Shown in pieces: positions 9,162 to 18,727 of a DNA stretch of 64,000 nt. The stretch comes from Bryobacterales bacterium. GTDB taxonomy: Bacteria; Acidobacteriota; Terriglobia; Bryobacterales; UBA6623. Each line of letters begins with the position of its first letter. The first letter of the stretch is position 1. Under the pieces are notes generated by a model that had not been told where the DNA came from, searched no databases, and saw only the letters and a program-made list of their open reading frames with translations. Location of the stretch: assembly GCA_028819215.1 (NCBI GenBank), contig JAPPMG010000086.1, forward strand, positions 25,165 to 89,164. Direction: 5' to 3'. Both the position numbers and the translations under genes were made by a program.

Positions 9162-9654
9162 CCCAATTCAGCGGACCCGCCGCCCGACGAAGCCGCTTCC
9201 GGGACGGAGGGAAGAGCAGTTAAGAGACTTCTTCTCCGCACGTGTCGATGGACTCTCGCTTCATCGCCGGTGGCCCCGAAAGGAACCAGAGCGGTGAAGG
9301 CCCCGGTGGCTGCCGCTGCTGGGATTCCAACCAGAACGTGAGTCTCCGGTCGACCTCGAGAAACGTTGCGACCGCTGAAGTCCGAGGGCGCTGCCCGTAA
9401 CTGTGATCCGGTCGGCCTGCCGGGAATTGGCAGTTGCGACAAGCCAGCTGCACTGGGGAGTGTTTGTCAGATTATAGAACTCAGTGCAGCACTGGAACAG
9501 GCCGCCTTCTGACGAGTCGAAGTTGTCCCGGACGACAAGGTTGAGCTTCGTGGCGACTCAATCGTGGGCGGTTCGCAGCTGTTGTCGGCCAGGCCCAAGA
9601 TCGACGATCAGGCGCTAGCCAATCGTCGCGGCGATGTCCTATGCTTAGCTCTGG
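9162..9654. other. Intergenic region, 493 bp, with an inverted repeat and a possible coding remnant
   Basis: No intact gene. A perfect 9-bp inverted repeat (9447-9455 with 9482-9490, 26-base loop) is present without a T-run, so a terminator is not supported. On the minus strand, 9381-9557 translates without stops into a Cys-containing, protein-like stretch (LVVRDNFDSSEGGLFQCC, then ADRITVTGSALG). It may be the debris of a secreted-protein gene. The region separates the divergent sulfatase and thioredoxin-like genes and must contain both promoters. Confidence 0.45.
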
Positions 9655-10614
9655 ATGCGGCTATTTGGTGCAATCATGCATGTCATCCTCGCATGGATCT
9701 TGATCCTCGGTGCGGCAATGATCCCGCTTGGTGCGGCTGCGGCGGAGCCGCCAACGAAGCAAATCAAGGATTTAGCGTTCGCAAAGCGGTCCGCCCAAGC
9801 GCGGGCCCTGTTTGAAGAGCACCGTCCGAAGGACCAGACCCTCGGCGCCGAGTGGCTCGAGGCAATGTCGTGGGTCGGCCGGGCTGGTGCCATCGCCGGC
9901 GATTGGAATCAGGCGGCGGACTACTCCGAACGCACCCTCAAGGGGTGTGAACTTCTCTTGGAAAGCCGAGCCCTCGACGTCGACCCGAACGGTCCGCTGT
10001 CGATCGCGACCGGCGCGGCAATCGAAACGCTGGGCAAGTTCTACGCTGCGATGGGCGACCGGGGCCAGGCAGTCACGTTCTTGCGCGAGCGCTTGCAGCA
10101 GTACGCCAATACGAGCATCGAGACTAGGCTGAACAAGAATTTGTTGGTCTTGGACTTGGCTGGCAAGCCGATGCCGCCTCTCGACACCAGCGCATGGCTG
10201 GGACAGCGGCGATTCGAAGCCGCAGATCTTTCGGGTAAGGTGACGCTGTTCTTCTTTTGGGCGCATTGGTGTGAGGACTGCGAAGACCAGAAGCCCGTGC
10301 TGCTGAGACTGCAGAGTCGCTTTGGAGGCGAGGGCTTCCGAGTCGTAGCCCCCACACGGCTGTACGGTTATGTGAAACGCGGTGACAACGCCAGTCCTGA
10401 TGCCGAACGCACCCATATAGAGAAAGGCGAGGTAGCCGAGCATCCATTGCTATCGAAGGTTCCGGTGCCGATAAGCGCCGAGAATTTCGTCGCCTTCGGA
10501 GTCAGCACAACGCCAACATTGGTGCTGGTAGATCGGCAGGGCGTTGTGCAGCTGTATAACCCTGGCTTCATGGAAGAGGCGGCGTTGGCCGAGAGAATAG
10601 GGAAACTGCTGTAA
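9655..10614 (+). CDS. Exported TlpA/thioredoxin-like redoxin protein with N-terminal helical region
   Basis: 319 residues. A hydrophobic signal segment spans about residues 5-30, followed by a helical region (about 35-165) with TPR-like spacing. The thioredoxin fold follows, with LSGKVTLFFFWAHWCEDCEDQ; the active-site pair is C206-E-D-C209, an acidic CxxC. The cis-proline block appears as FGVSTTPTLVLVDRQG. Such TlpA-like proteins reduce or isomerise disulfides in the periplasm, or act as peroxiredoxin-like reductants. No cytochrome-biogenesis gene is adjacent, so the partner is unknown. Confidence 0.85.
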   Translation: MRLFGAIMHVILAWILILGAAMIPLGAAAAEPPTKQIKDLAFAKRSAQARALFEEHRPKDQTLGAEWLEAMSWVGRAGAIAGDWNQAADYSERTLKGCELLLESRALDVDPNGPLSIATGAAIETLGKFYAAMGDRGQAVTFLRERLQQYANTSIETRLNKNLLVLDLAGKPMPPLDTSAWLGQRRFEAADLSGKVTLFFFWAHWCEDCEDQKPVLLRLQSRFGGEGFRVVAPTRLYGYVKRGDNASPDAERTHIEKGEVAEHPLLSKVPVPISAENFVAFGVSTTPTLVLVDRQGVVQLYNPGFMEEAALAERIGKLL

Positions 10615-10702
10615 GCGGCACCAGGGTTCCTCGCCGCTGCACACCATCGCGGATCGTCGGCGCACGGAGCTCTCTTGCAGAAGCGAGGGCTGGGTGGCTG
10701 GC

Positions 10703-11647
10703 TCACGGCTCCACGATGTGGAGCAGCGGCTCGCCGCGTAGCCCGAGGAGCAGGTTTCGGATCGATATCTCGGCCATCTGGCGCCGAGTTTCGATCGTTG
10801 CGCTTCCGAGGTGCGGCAGGATCGTGACGTTGTCCAATCCGAGCAGCGGATGATCTCTGGGCAACGGCTCGGGATCGGTCACGTCCAGGCCGGCGCTGGC
10901 TATCTGTCCGTCTCGCAGGGCCTCGTGCAGCGCACGCGTGTCAACGATGGGCCCGCGGGCGATGTTGATCAGAGTCGCCGTCTGCTTCATCTTTCGCAGA
11001 GCCGCTGCGTCGATCAGGTGATGGGTGGCCTCAGTCAGGGGGCACGTCAGCATCACGTAGTCCGATCGCGCTAGCAGCTCCTCGAAGGAAGCGTACTCCG
11101 CCTCCAGCTGCTTCTCGGCATGCGCGCGCCTGCGACGGTTGTGGTACATCACGCGCATGTCGAAGCCCCGCGCCCGGCGCGCGACTTGTGCGCCGATGTT
11201 TCCCAGGCCGATGATTCCCAGCGTGCTGGAATGGGCTTCGCGCCCGAGCATGTAGCCCGGGTCATAGCGCAAGAATTCGGGCGAGCGGGCATAGCGGTCG
11301 CCCTCCACGACGCGCCGCGCCGCCGCTAGCAGCAGAGCTAAGCCAGTGTCGGCGGTAGCACCGTCCAAGATGTTGGGCGTATTGCCGACAGGGATGTCTC
11401 GATCATGGGCGTCGGCAACGTTGATGTGATCTACTCCGACTCCGTAGTTGCTGATCACCCGGACGCCCGGGAGCCCATCCAGCATGGACCCGTCGACGTG
11501 TGGGTGGCCGTAAGTGTAAATGCCGTCGACCGGTGCTGGGACGTCACTCGTGGGCGAAGGCCACGGCAGGAATTCGATGTCGGCCCCCGCGAATCCGATG
11601 ACGGTCTCGTCCAACGGGCCGTCTGCGATCACACGGAAGCGAGCCAC
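10703..11647 (-). CDS. D-isomer-specific 2-hydroxyacid dehydrogenase
   Basis: A 314-residue NAD(P)-dependent reductase of the glyoxylate/hydroxypyruvate reductase type. The Rossmann motif is GIIGLGNIGAQVARRARGF. The catalytic triad positions are visible: Arg in NIARGPIVDT, Glu in DVTDPEPLP, His in ILPHLGSAT. It probably reduces 2-keto acids such as hydroxypyruvate or glyoxylate in the cytoplasm. The start is GTG at 11647. The gene lies 37 bases downstream of the metallo-beta-lactamase-fold gene on the same strand, so the two are probably one transcript. Confidence 0.9.
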   Translation of the reverse strand: MARFRVIADGPLDETVIGFAGADIEFLPWPSPTSDVPAPVDGIYTYGHPHVDGSMLDGLPGVRVISNYGVGVDHINVADAHDRDIPVGNTPNILDGATADTGLALLLAAARRVVEGDRYARSPEFLRYDPGYMLGREAHSSTLGIIGLGNIGAQVARRARGFDMRVMYHNRRRRAHAEKQLEAEYASFEELLARSDYVMLTCPLTEATHHLIDAAALRKMKQTATLINIARGPIVDTRALHEALRDGQIASAGLDVTDPEPLPRDHPLLGLDNVTILPHLGSATIETRRQMAEISIRNLLLGLRGEPLLHIVEP

Positions 11648-11684
11648 GGAAAGGAGCTATTGTAGAATGCCCCGGCCCGTCCGT

Positions 11685-12704
11685 TCAGGGCCTCGTCCAC
11701 TGCGTGATGCCATCGACCAGCACTCGGCTCACCCTGCCCTCCAGCGCCATGTAGTGCAGGTGTGAGAGGGATTCTGCCATAGCGAAGCGGCGGTCCAAGA
11801 GACCGCGATCCTCTCCCCAGACCTGTCCTGCGATTGCGTACGCATGTTTCGGCTCGCTGTCCAGCGTTTCCGCGATGCTGTCGCAGCGATTCCGGTGGTG
11901 CTGACGAGTGTTCTCAATCCACTCGCGGTGTCCTTGGAACGGTCTGCCGTGTGACGGGACGACGCGGTCCACCTCGAGCCGCTGGAGCGCGCTTAGCGTC
12001 TGGAAGTAGTCGCCCAGTGGATCGTCTTGATAGAACCAGTGCACGCCGATGTTGGGCGTCACGGTCGGCAGGATGGCATCGGTAGAGAACAGCACTCTTT
12101 GCTCTCGGCAGTAGAAGCAGAGTTGGGACGGGGAATGGCCCGGCGCGGGAACCGCTTCCAGGGTGCCGCCATCGAACTCGATCAGTTCTCCGTCCGCGAT
12201 ACCTCCGTCAACGTCGATCCGCTCGCTGGTGTGCGATCCCGCAGCCGCCGCGCGGCGCATTTCTTCCACGTGCACGCGGGGCACGCCGTGGTCGAGCAGG
12301 AAAGCCGCCGCTTCGGCGAAGTACTTGCGATTTGGGCCTAGCGGCCTGACAAGGTCGGACTCTCCGAACGGCATTCGCACCGGCGCAGCGCAGCGTCGGC
12401 GCAGCTCGGCGGCCGCTCCGATGTGGTCAGGGTGCAAGTGACTGACCAAGATCTCTCCGATTGAGCCCCAATCTGCGCCGACGGTTGCCAGTGACGCTTC
12501 CAGCGACTGCAGCGATTCGTCGGTGCGGATACCGCTGTCTAGCAAGAAGTAGCCGTCGCCGCGCTTGAACACGAACACGTTGACGCTGGCCAGCTGCCAC
12601 GGAAGTGGCAAGCGGATCTGCCATGCGCCGGCAGCAGCGGGCCAGATTTTTGGCGGGGGATGTGGTGCAGCCAAGGTGCGGAAGCTGATCCGCGGCGGCC
12701 CCAC
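11685..12704 (-). CDS. MBL-fold metallo-hydrolase
   Basis: 339 residues. The metallo-beta-lactamase motif is H89-L-H-P-D-H94 in ILVSHLHPDHIGAA, preceded by the strand GYFLLDSGIRTD. Downstream metal ligands lie in VPAPGHSPSQLCFYC and VVPSHGRPF. A C-terminal winged-helix-like tail follows, as in the LACTB2/RNA-processing-like or glyoxalase-II-like subgroup. The start (GTG 12704) is tentative because the first 25 residues are Pro-rich and not clearly part of the fold. It is followed by the 2-hydroxyacid dehydrogenase, which makes metabolic thioester or lactone hydrolysis more likely than antibiotic hydrolysis. Confidence 0.87.
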   Translation of the reverse strand: MGPPRISFRTLAAPHPPPKIWPAAAGAWQIRLPLPWQLASVNVFVFKRGDGYFLLDSGIRTDESLQSLEASLATVGADWGSIGEILVSHLHPDHIGAAAELRRRCAAPVRMPFGESDLVRPLGPNRKYFAEAAAFLLDHGVPRVHVEEMRRAAAAGSHTSERIDVDGGIADGELIEFDGGTLEAVPAPGHSPSQLCFYCREQRVLFSTDAILPTVTPNIGVHWFYQDDPLGDYFQTLSALQRLEVDRVVPSHGRPFQGHREWIENTRQHHRNRCDSIAETLDSEPKHAYAIAGQVWGEDRGLLDRRFAMAESLSHLHYMALEGRVSRVLVDGITQWTRP

Positions 12705-12769
12705 GGAAGTCCCATCTTACCAGCGGGGATTCCGCGCTATGGTGATACTTTGGCTGTTGCCCGAGCTGG

Positions 12770-13888
12770 ATGCGAGCATTTCTGAGACTGCTGGTCTGTG
12801 TTGTGGTGGCGTTGGCCGGGATCGCTCATGGCCAGTCGCCGCGAGACGACGCGCTTAAGTGCCGCTCCGCGACTCTCCAGCCGCGCCTCGATTTCGATTT
12901 CCGTTTCGTCGCCGGCCACTGGTTCAGCTTGCCGGTCAAGCAGTTCTGGGAACGCGAGGTGGATCTCAGGGTGGTCATGGAGGTCGAGCCCATCAACGGC
13001 ACTCCCGGCGAAATGAAGCGCGTTGCGCACCGCCTCCAGGCCACGCAGCCCGTTCCTTCCGGAGTTTCCGGAGAGTTCAACTTCCCCAGCGCGGTGTCGC
13101 TCGGTGTCGGAGAATACCGGAGCAGTTGGCGCATTCGTGACAGTGCCGGGCGATCGTGCCAAGGAGTCAAGGTGCTCAAGGCCAAGCTGTCCCGCAAAGA
13201 GCGCGGCATAGAGGTAATGCTCAAGCCGGGCGAGATCGTAGACACGGCGATGTACATGTTTCGTAACGAGGAGGCGATCAAGCGGCCGCATCTCAAAACG
13301 GCGCACCGCTTGAAGATCTTCATCAGCTTGGACGTGCTGGGCCGCCGAGGCCGCGTCGCCAGGACGCGCCTAGTCCACATCCTGCCCCATGTCGCCGCGC
13401 TACGGCAGCTCGGCCGCAGCCAGAGCTTCAACCAGTTCTCGGTTGTGGCGTTCAGTTTCGAGGACCAGCGCGTGGTGGCCCGCCAGGACTACCAGTCCAC
13501 CATCGACTTTTCTCCGTTGACCAAGATGATCCAGCAGCTGCGGCCCGACGCCGTCGACTACCGAGACCTCATGCGGGGAAGCGAGATGGAGTTCTTCGAA
13601 GAAATGCTGGTTGAAGAACTGCGGTTATCCGAGATTCCCGACGGCGTGGTCTTCATCGGTCATGAGATGAACTTTGGCAAGCGGCTGCCGTCCAATGTCT
13701 TGGCCGGCTACCGCGACTTGGGCATACCGGTAGCGTTCTTTGACGGCTCGCGCTTCGCTTGGAACGGGGCCATCGGCAACTTCGTGCGTGCCATGGATGG
13801 TCGAGAGTTCGCATTGCGCAAGCCATCCGACCTGGCCAAGGCGATTTCAGCCTTTGAGTCGCGAGTGCGGGCATTGAGGCCGCAGTAG
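12770..13888 (+). CDS. Secreted hypothetical protein, acidobacterial VWA-like
   Basis: 372 residues with a clear signal peptide ending at IAHGQ (about residue 21). The central part (about 190-360) alternates strands and helices: KIFISLDVLG, NQFSVVAFSFEDQRVV, GVVFIGHEMNFGKRLP, and IPVAFFDGSRFAWNG. That pattern resembles the VWA-like fold common in acidobacterial secreted proteins. A canonical DxSxS metal-binding motif is absent. It is divergent from the MBL-fold gene and 97 bases upstream of the FG-GAP/TPR gene, and may be co-transcribed with the latter. No function can be assigned. Confidence 0.75.
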   Translation: MRAFLRLLVCVVVALAGIAHGQSPRDDALKCRSATLQPRLDFDFRFVAGHWFSLPVKQFWEREVDLRVVMEVEPINGTPGEMKRVAHRLQATQPVPSGVSGEFNFPSAVSLGVGEYRSSWRIRDSAGRSCQGVKVLKAKLSRKERGIEVMLKPGEIVDTAMYMFRNEEAIKRPHLKTAHRLKIFISLDVLGRRGRVARTRLVHILPHVAALRQLGRSQSFNQFSVVAFSFEDQRVVARQDYQSTIDFSPLTKMIQQLRPDAVDYRDLMRGSEMEFFEEMLVEELRLSEIPDGVVFIGHEMNFGKRLPSNVLAGYRDLGIPVAFFDGSRFAWNGAIGNFVRAMDGREFALRKPSDLAKAISAFESRVRALRPQ

Positions 13889-13985
13889 CGCTGGGCCGGA
13901 TGCTGGTGGAGAGCATGCGACCGGAACAGGGGCGAGGCTGTGGCGGGCCTGGCCTGAACGAGCCTCCAGCCGGGCAGGTGTGGCG

Positions 13986-16900
13986 ATGAGCGTGCTGGAG
14001 CGCCGCGACTTCCTAGCGTGGCTGACGGTTGGCGCAGCGTTCCGGCCGAGTCCGCTGCTGTCAGCGGAGGAGTTTCCGGTCCAGTTCCGCGAGCCCGGAC
14101 CTTGCGACGACCTGCGCGGCTTGGTCGATCCCGCCAGCGACGGCTTCGAACTGGAAGCGCGCGGAATGAGAATCGAGCGGGCTCTAGCTGCGATGCTGCC
14201 TGACGGCGAGCTTCCGCTGGCGCAGGACTTCCGCGGCCCTTCCCCGATGCCGCTGGAATACGTCAGGGAAGGGGACGTGCTCGAGGCGCGCTTCGGCCCG
14301 GGCTCGGAAGGCTTCGCCGCCGGTCTGCGGCGCTGGGCAGCAGCGCTCGGCAACGTGCGGCGGGCCGGATTTCATGCGCTCCCTGACGACGTTGTGCGAT
14401 TCGAGGTTGCCTCGGAGAATGCAGGCGGCCTCGAATATCGCGTGGGACAGTGGCGCATGGCTTGGACGGGCGACCGGCTCTCCGGATTCGAACCCATCGC
14501 CGAAACTGTCGCTCGGTCGGCGCTGCCCTTGTTCGCCGACGTCACGGCGGAGCTCTTCGGCCACCTCGACTCGTTTCGCGACCAGCTCGCCAAGGGCGTT
14601 CCCTACTGGCGCTCAAGGCTTGATCCGGCCTCGGGCATCGGAATCTACGGCAACCAAGGTGTCGCGGTCGGCGATATCGACGGTGACGGCTGGGACGAGC
14701 TGTACGTCTGCCAGCCGGGCGGATTGCCCAACCGGCTCTACAGCCGGGGGGCGGACGGGACCTGGGCTGACATCACGGATGAGGCGGGAGTCGGAGTCTT
14801 GGACAACACGGCCCAAGCGTTGTTCCTAGACCTGAGGAACCTGGGCGTCCAAGACTTGGTCGTGCTGACATCCGCCGGTCCGCTGCTATTCCTCAACGAA
14901 GGCTCGGGCCGATTTCGTTTCCGCGAGAACGCCTTCCGGTTCAACCAGCCGGCCCAGGGTACGTTCGCAGGCATGGCCGCAGCCGACTATGATCGCGACG
15001 GCAAGCTGGACCTGTACCTGTGCTCGTACCTGTACTTCCAGAGCGAGGATCAGTACCGCTATCCCTCGCCCTACCACGACGCGCAGAACGGCCCGCCGAA
15101 CTTCCTGTTCCGCAATGAGCTGCACAGCGACGGGGGCGGCACGTTCGTGGACGTGACCGCGGAGTCGGGACTCGGCGAGAACAATGACCGGTACAGCTTC
15201 GCCGCAGCATGGTGCGACTATGACGAGGACGGCTGGCCCGAACTCTACGTTGCCAACGACTTTGGCCAGAACAATCTCTACAAGTACACGGAAGGACGCT
15301 TCAGGGACATTGCCGAAGAGAAGGGCGTGCAGGACATCGGTCCGGGCATGAGCGCGGCTTGGTTCGACTACGACGGCGACGGGCGCTTGGACCTGTACGT
15401 CACGAACATGTGGACCGCCTCGGGACAGCGCGTGGCTCGCGATCCGGAGTTCGGACCGACCCGGGACGGCGCCCCGTCGGAAGCGTTCCACCGTCACACG
15501 AAAGGCAATTCGCTGTACCGCAATCGCGGCGGAGGATCGTTCGAGTACAGCGCGGCGACGGAAGGAGTGGAGATGGGGCGCTGGTCGTGGGCCGGCGACG
15601 GAATCGATTTCGATCTGGACGGCACCCCCGAGATTCTCGTGACGGCCGGGATGATCACGCATTCGCCGAACAAGGACCTGTGCAGTTTCTTCTGGCGTCG
15701 GGTCGTGGCGCAATCCGCCTCAGACACCACGCCTGTGCCCGATTACGAGACAGGCTGGAATTGCCTGAATCAATTGGTCCGCGAGGACTTTAGCTGGAAC
15801 GGCAACGAGCCCAACGTCTTCTACGCTCGGCGCGGCGGCCGGTACCGCGATGTTTCCGGGATCTCCGGGCTCGACCTGCCCGCGGACAGCCGGGCCTTTG
15901 CCGTGACCGACCTCAGCGGCGATGGCCGTCCTGACCTGCTGCTCAAGAGTCGCCTCGGCCTGCAGCTGCGGGCCTTCCGCAACGATTCGGCCGGGAATCG
16001 GCAGCCACTGGTGCTCGAACTGGAGGGCACTCGCTCCAACCGCGACGCGATCGGGGCGATCGTCAAGGTGGAGACCGACGGCGGGACGCGTGCGCAGTCG
16101 CTGTCAGCCGGATCCGGCTACATTTCCCAGCACACCAAGCGTCTGGCATTCGGACTCGGCGAGCAAGAGGTTGCCCGCAAGGTGACGGTTCGGTGGCCGT
16201 CGGGAGGCCACCAGGCTTTCGAGAACCTGGCGGCGGGATATCGCTACCGCATTCGCGAAGGCGCGGCCGATCCCCAGGCGACTCCCTTGGCAGCCGCCAG
16301 CGGTCCGGCACGACCTGTTCGGACGCTCGAGCCCGACAACCGCCTCGTATTCGAGCCTACTTGGCTTCTGGACCCCGTGCCGCTGCCCGAGCCCGCCGAG
16401 CCAGGATTTCTGATCCTGACTGATGGCGGACTGGCGAGGGCCCCTTCGGCAGTGCCGTTCCAAGTCTTGGACTTAAGCGTTGCGCCACCGGATCGAGCTG
16501 CCGCATTCGCGATTTTCAGGAGGTATCTGTTCGACTACCGGACTGGACTCCGGCTGCCGCTGGTGATGCTGATCGACTCCCAGAGCAAGGTTCACAGGGT
16601 CTATCCCGACTTGCCGGACGAAGAGGACCTCCGCGACGATCACGAACGCCTTCTCTCTCGCAGCCGCGGGGCCAGCCTGCCGTTTGAAGGGCGCTATTAC
16701 ATGAGTTCTGGCACGAGGAACCACTTCCGCATGGGATCGGCTTTCCTGCAGGCGGGTTACCCGGCTCTCGCGCTGCCGTATCTGCGCGAAGCGGCAACGG
16801 AGCCGGGAGGCAACTTCAAGGCGTGGCTGGCGATCGGGCAGATCGAGCTCCAAGCAGGCAATCTCGGCGAAGCCGAGACCTGGCTCGAGCGGGCGGTATC

Positions 16901-17468
16901 GCTGAACAGCGACTCGCCCGAGCTCTGGAACAACCTGGGAGGCTTAGCGATGGCCCGCGAGGATTTCTCGTCTGCGTCCGAGCACTTTCAGCGCGCGCTG
17001 GACCTCAATGCGGATCTTCCGTACGCACTGGTCAACGCGGCCCAGGCATGGAGCCGCCTCGGCGATTCGCCCGAGGCGGAGCGGTTGCTACGCCGGGCCT
17101 TGGAGCTAGATGCCACGGACTCCGAAGCGGCCAACCAGCTCGGCCTCGTGTTGGCCAAACAGGGGCGTCTGCAAGACGCTCGCACCTACTTCCAGCAGGC
17201 GATCGAGAACCGGCGCGATCACATCGAAGCCATCAACAACCTAGCGATCCTGTACGTCCAACTCGGACAGGTCGGCGACGCTATCGCCGCCCTCCGCTTC
17301 GGGATCGAGCAAGTGCCGGACTTCGCTACGTCGTATATGAATCTGGCACGCCTGCATGCCGATCGGGGCGACTACGAGAGTTCTAGGCAAGTGCTGCGAC
17401 AACTGCTGGAGCGCAGCCCCGAACACGCTGCCGCAAGGCAGGCACTCTTGCAATTACAGGGCCGCTGA
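13986..17468 (+). CDS. Large exported FG-GAP/VCBS - ASPIC/UnbV - TPR protein (CRTAC1-like)
   Basis: 1160 residues. The N-terminus has a Tat-like ERRDFLAWLTVGAAF leader. Residues about 210-530 contain repeated FG-GAP/VCBS calcium-binding blades with DxDxDGxxD loops (GDIDGDGWDELYV, DYDRDGKLDLYL, DYDGDGRLDLYV). An ASPIC/UnbV domain follows (about 690-750: RDAIGAIVKVETDGG, LAFGLGEQE, VRWPSGG). The last ~240 residues hold about seven TPR units (for example AWLAIGQIELQAGNLGEAE). The calcium-propeller part suggests extracellular carbohydrate or protein binding and the TPRs suggest assembly. ATG 13986 is chosen over GTG 13980, six bases earlier. No catalytic motif is recognised. Confidence 0.9.
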   Translation: MSVLERRDFLAWLTVGAAFRPSPLLSAEEFPVQFREPGPCDDLRGLVDPASDGFELEARGMRIERALAAMLPDGELPLAQDFRGPSPMPLEYVREGDVLEARFGPGSEGFAAGLRRWAAALGNVRRAGFHALPDDVVRFEVASENAGGLEYRVGQWRMAWTGDRLSGFEPIAETVARSALPLFADVTAELFGHLDSFRDQLAKGVPYWRSRLDPASGIGIYGNQGVAVGDIDGDGWDELYVCQPGGLPNRLYSRGADGTWADITDEAGVGVLDNTAQALFLDLRNLGVQDLVVLTSAGPLLFLNEGSGRFRFRENAFRFNQPAQGTFAGMAAADYDRDGKLDLYLCSYLYFQSEDQYRYPSPYHDAQNGPPNFLFRNELHSDGGGTFVDVTAESGLGENNDRYSFAAAWCDYDEDGWPELYVANDFGQNNLYKYTEGRFRDIAEEKGVQDIGPGMSAAWFDYDGDGRLDLYVTNMWTASGQRVARDPEFGPTRDGAPSEAFHRHTKGNSLYRNRGGGSFEYSAATEGVEMGRWSWAGDGIDFDLDGTPEILVTAGMITHSPNKDLCSFFWRRVVAQSASDTTPVPDYETGWNCLNQLVREDFSWNGNEPNVFYARRGGRYRDVSGISGLDLPADSRAFAVTDLSGDGRPDLLLKSRLGLQLRAFRNDSAGNRQPLVLELEGTRSNRDAIGAIVKVETDGGTRAQSLSAGSGYISQHTKRLAFGLGEQEVARKVTVRWPSGGHQAFENLAAGYRYRIREGAADPQATPLAAASGPARPVRTLEPDNRLVFEPTWLLDPVPLPEPAEPGFLILTDGGLARAPSAVPFQVLDLSVAPPDRAAAFAIFRRYLFDYRTGLRLPLVMLIDSQSKVHRVYPDLPDEEDLRDDHERLLSRSRGASLPFEGRYYMSSGTRNHFRMGSAFLQAGYPALALPYLREAATEPGGNFKAWLAIGQIELQAGNLGEAETWLERAVSLNSDSPELWNNLGGLAMAREDFSSASEHFQRALDLNADLPYALVNAAQAWSRLGDSPEAERLLRRALELDATDSEAANQLGLVLAKQGRLQDARTYFQQAIENRRDHIEAINNLAILYVQLGQVGDAIAALRFGIEQVPDFATSYMNLARLHADRGDYESSRQVLRQLLERSPEHAAARQALLQLQGR

Positions 17469-17487
17469 AGCCCACGCCGCACCGGGG

Positions 17488-18492
17488 CTAGGCGCCGACG
17501 AGATCGCGCCACCAACTGCTCGAGGAGCCGTCCGGGGGAGTCCAGCCAGGGTTCTCTTGGACGTTGACCCAGACATGCACGTGGGGCGACCCGCGAAAAT
17601 ACCAGATCATCGTCGGGCTTTCCAGCTTCCAAACGTCCCACACGCCGTCGTTGCCTAGATCCTGGTTCTGATAGAAGGCCATCGTCAGCTTTTCGACGCC
17701 TCCGGCCGCCTCGATGTGACGCATGGCCTCGTCGCGGTCGCGCTCGCGGAACGGAGAGAGCAGATCACTCAGAGTCTGGCCGACCAATTGGCGCTGGTCT
17801 GCGGACATCTCCGACACCGGCAAGCCGTCCGGGGAAGCAGATGGCACGACCGTGTGCACGCTTCGCTCTCTTGGCGCCCTCGGCTGCAAGGCCAGCGCTC
17901 GCTGCTTGCCATCGAGCGCGCGAAATACCTCATTGGCCTGCTGTGCCTGGAACCAGTACACGTTATTCGGATGAGTCGGCTTCTCGTAGAAGCTCTCGCC
18001 TTCATGGCCGTAAAAGATCGGTCCGCCGAAAGCGGCGCCTTCCACCGAATCCCCATCGCAACGGGCCGTGCAGTGCCGGCCGGTGATGACAAATTCGAAC
18101 TTTCCCGAACCCGGCGTGCCGAACAGTGCCACGGAGAGGTTGCGCACGCTGCCGAAGTCGTCTCTGACGTGCTTCCTGAGCGAGTCGGCGAATTCCGGCG
18201 CGTGCAAATCCATGAAGATCTGCTCGATCAGCGCCTGCTGGTCGGGATTGAAGAAGCGGCCCACCCGAGCGTCCGTGATGTGCCAGTTGTTCTCTACCCG
18301 CGAGCGCAGGGGGCTGTCGAACGGCAGGACCATGGTCTCGGCCTGTTCCGGCGTGAGGCTCTGGTGCAGCTGAGCGACCAGAGTCTCTGGCGTGGCAGGC
18401 GCGCCGAAGGCGGCGCCCGCCCCCAGTGCCGAGCTCGCGAGGGCGGCAGTGCCCAAGAATTCACGCCGATTCAATTCGCTGCGGGTCTTCAT
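17488..18492 (-). CDS. DUF3500 family Tat-exported protein
   Basis: 334 residues from ATG 18492, where a classic Tat leader begins (NRREFLGTAALASSALGAG). The frame is open to 18630, but the extra 46 residues do not look like protein. Diagnostic blocks of the DUF3500 family are FVITGRHCTARCDG, GGPIFYGHEG and VYWFQAQQANEVF, with WYFRGSPHVHVWVNVQENP near the C-terminus. The His/Cys-rich core suggests metal binding, but no reaction is established for this family. It is convergent with the FG-GAP/TPR gene, leaving only 19 bases between stops. Confidence 0.88.
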   Translation of the reverse strand: MKTRSELNRREFLGTAALASSALGAGAAFGAPATPETLVAQLHQSLTPEQAETMVLPFDSPLRSRVENNWHITDARVGRFFNPDQQALIEQIFMDLHAPEFADSLRKHVRDDFGSVRNLSVALFGTPGSGKFEFVITGRHCTARCDGDSVEGAAFGGPIFYGHEGESFYEKPTHPNNVYWFQAQQANEVFRALDGKQRALALQPRAPRERSVHTVVPSASPDGLPVSEMSADQRQLVGQTLSDLLSPFRERDRDEAMRHIEAAGGVEKLTMAFYQNQDLGNDGVWDVWKLESPTMIWYFRGSPHVHVWVNVQENPGWTPPDGSSSSWWRDLVGA

Positions 18493-18727
18493 GGTTGCTG
18501 TAAACAATGGCTGGCCTGAAGTGGCGTTGGTTACCCCGATAGGCGCCGTGATGAGCGGAGGAACGCTCCGTACGCATGTGCCCTCGCTGCGCGGCAGAAG
18601 ACGCGCCAAGCGGTACGATGTTGACCTCATGCGTGAGGCCCGCGCCCGTACCAGCGACGGTTCTCTTGGGACGAGCAGGACCGGTTCCGAGAGTCAGTTC
18701 GCCGCTCCGTGAATACCGTCTGAAGGA

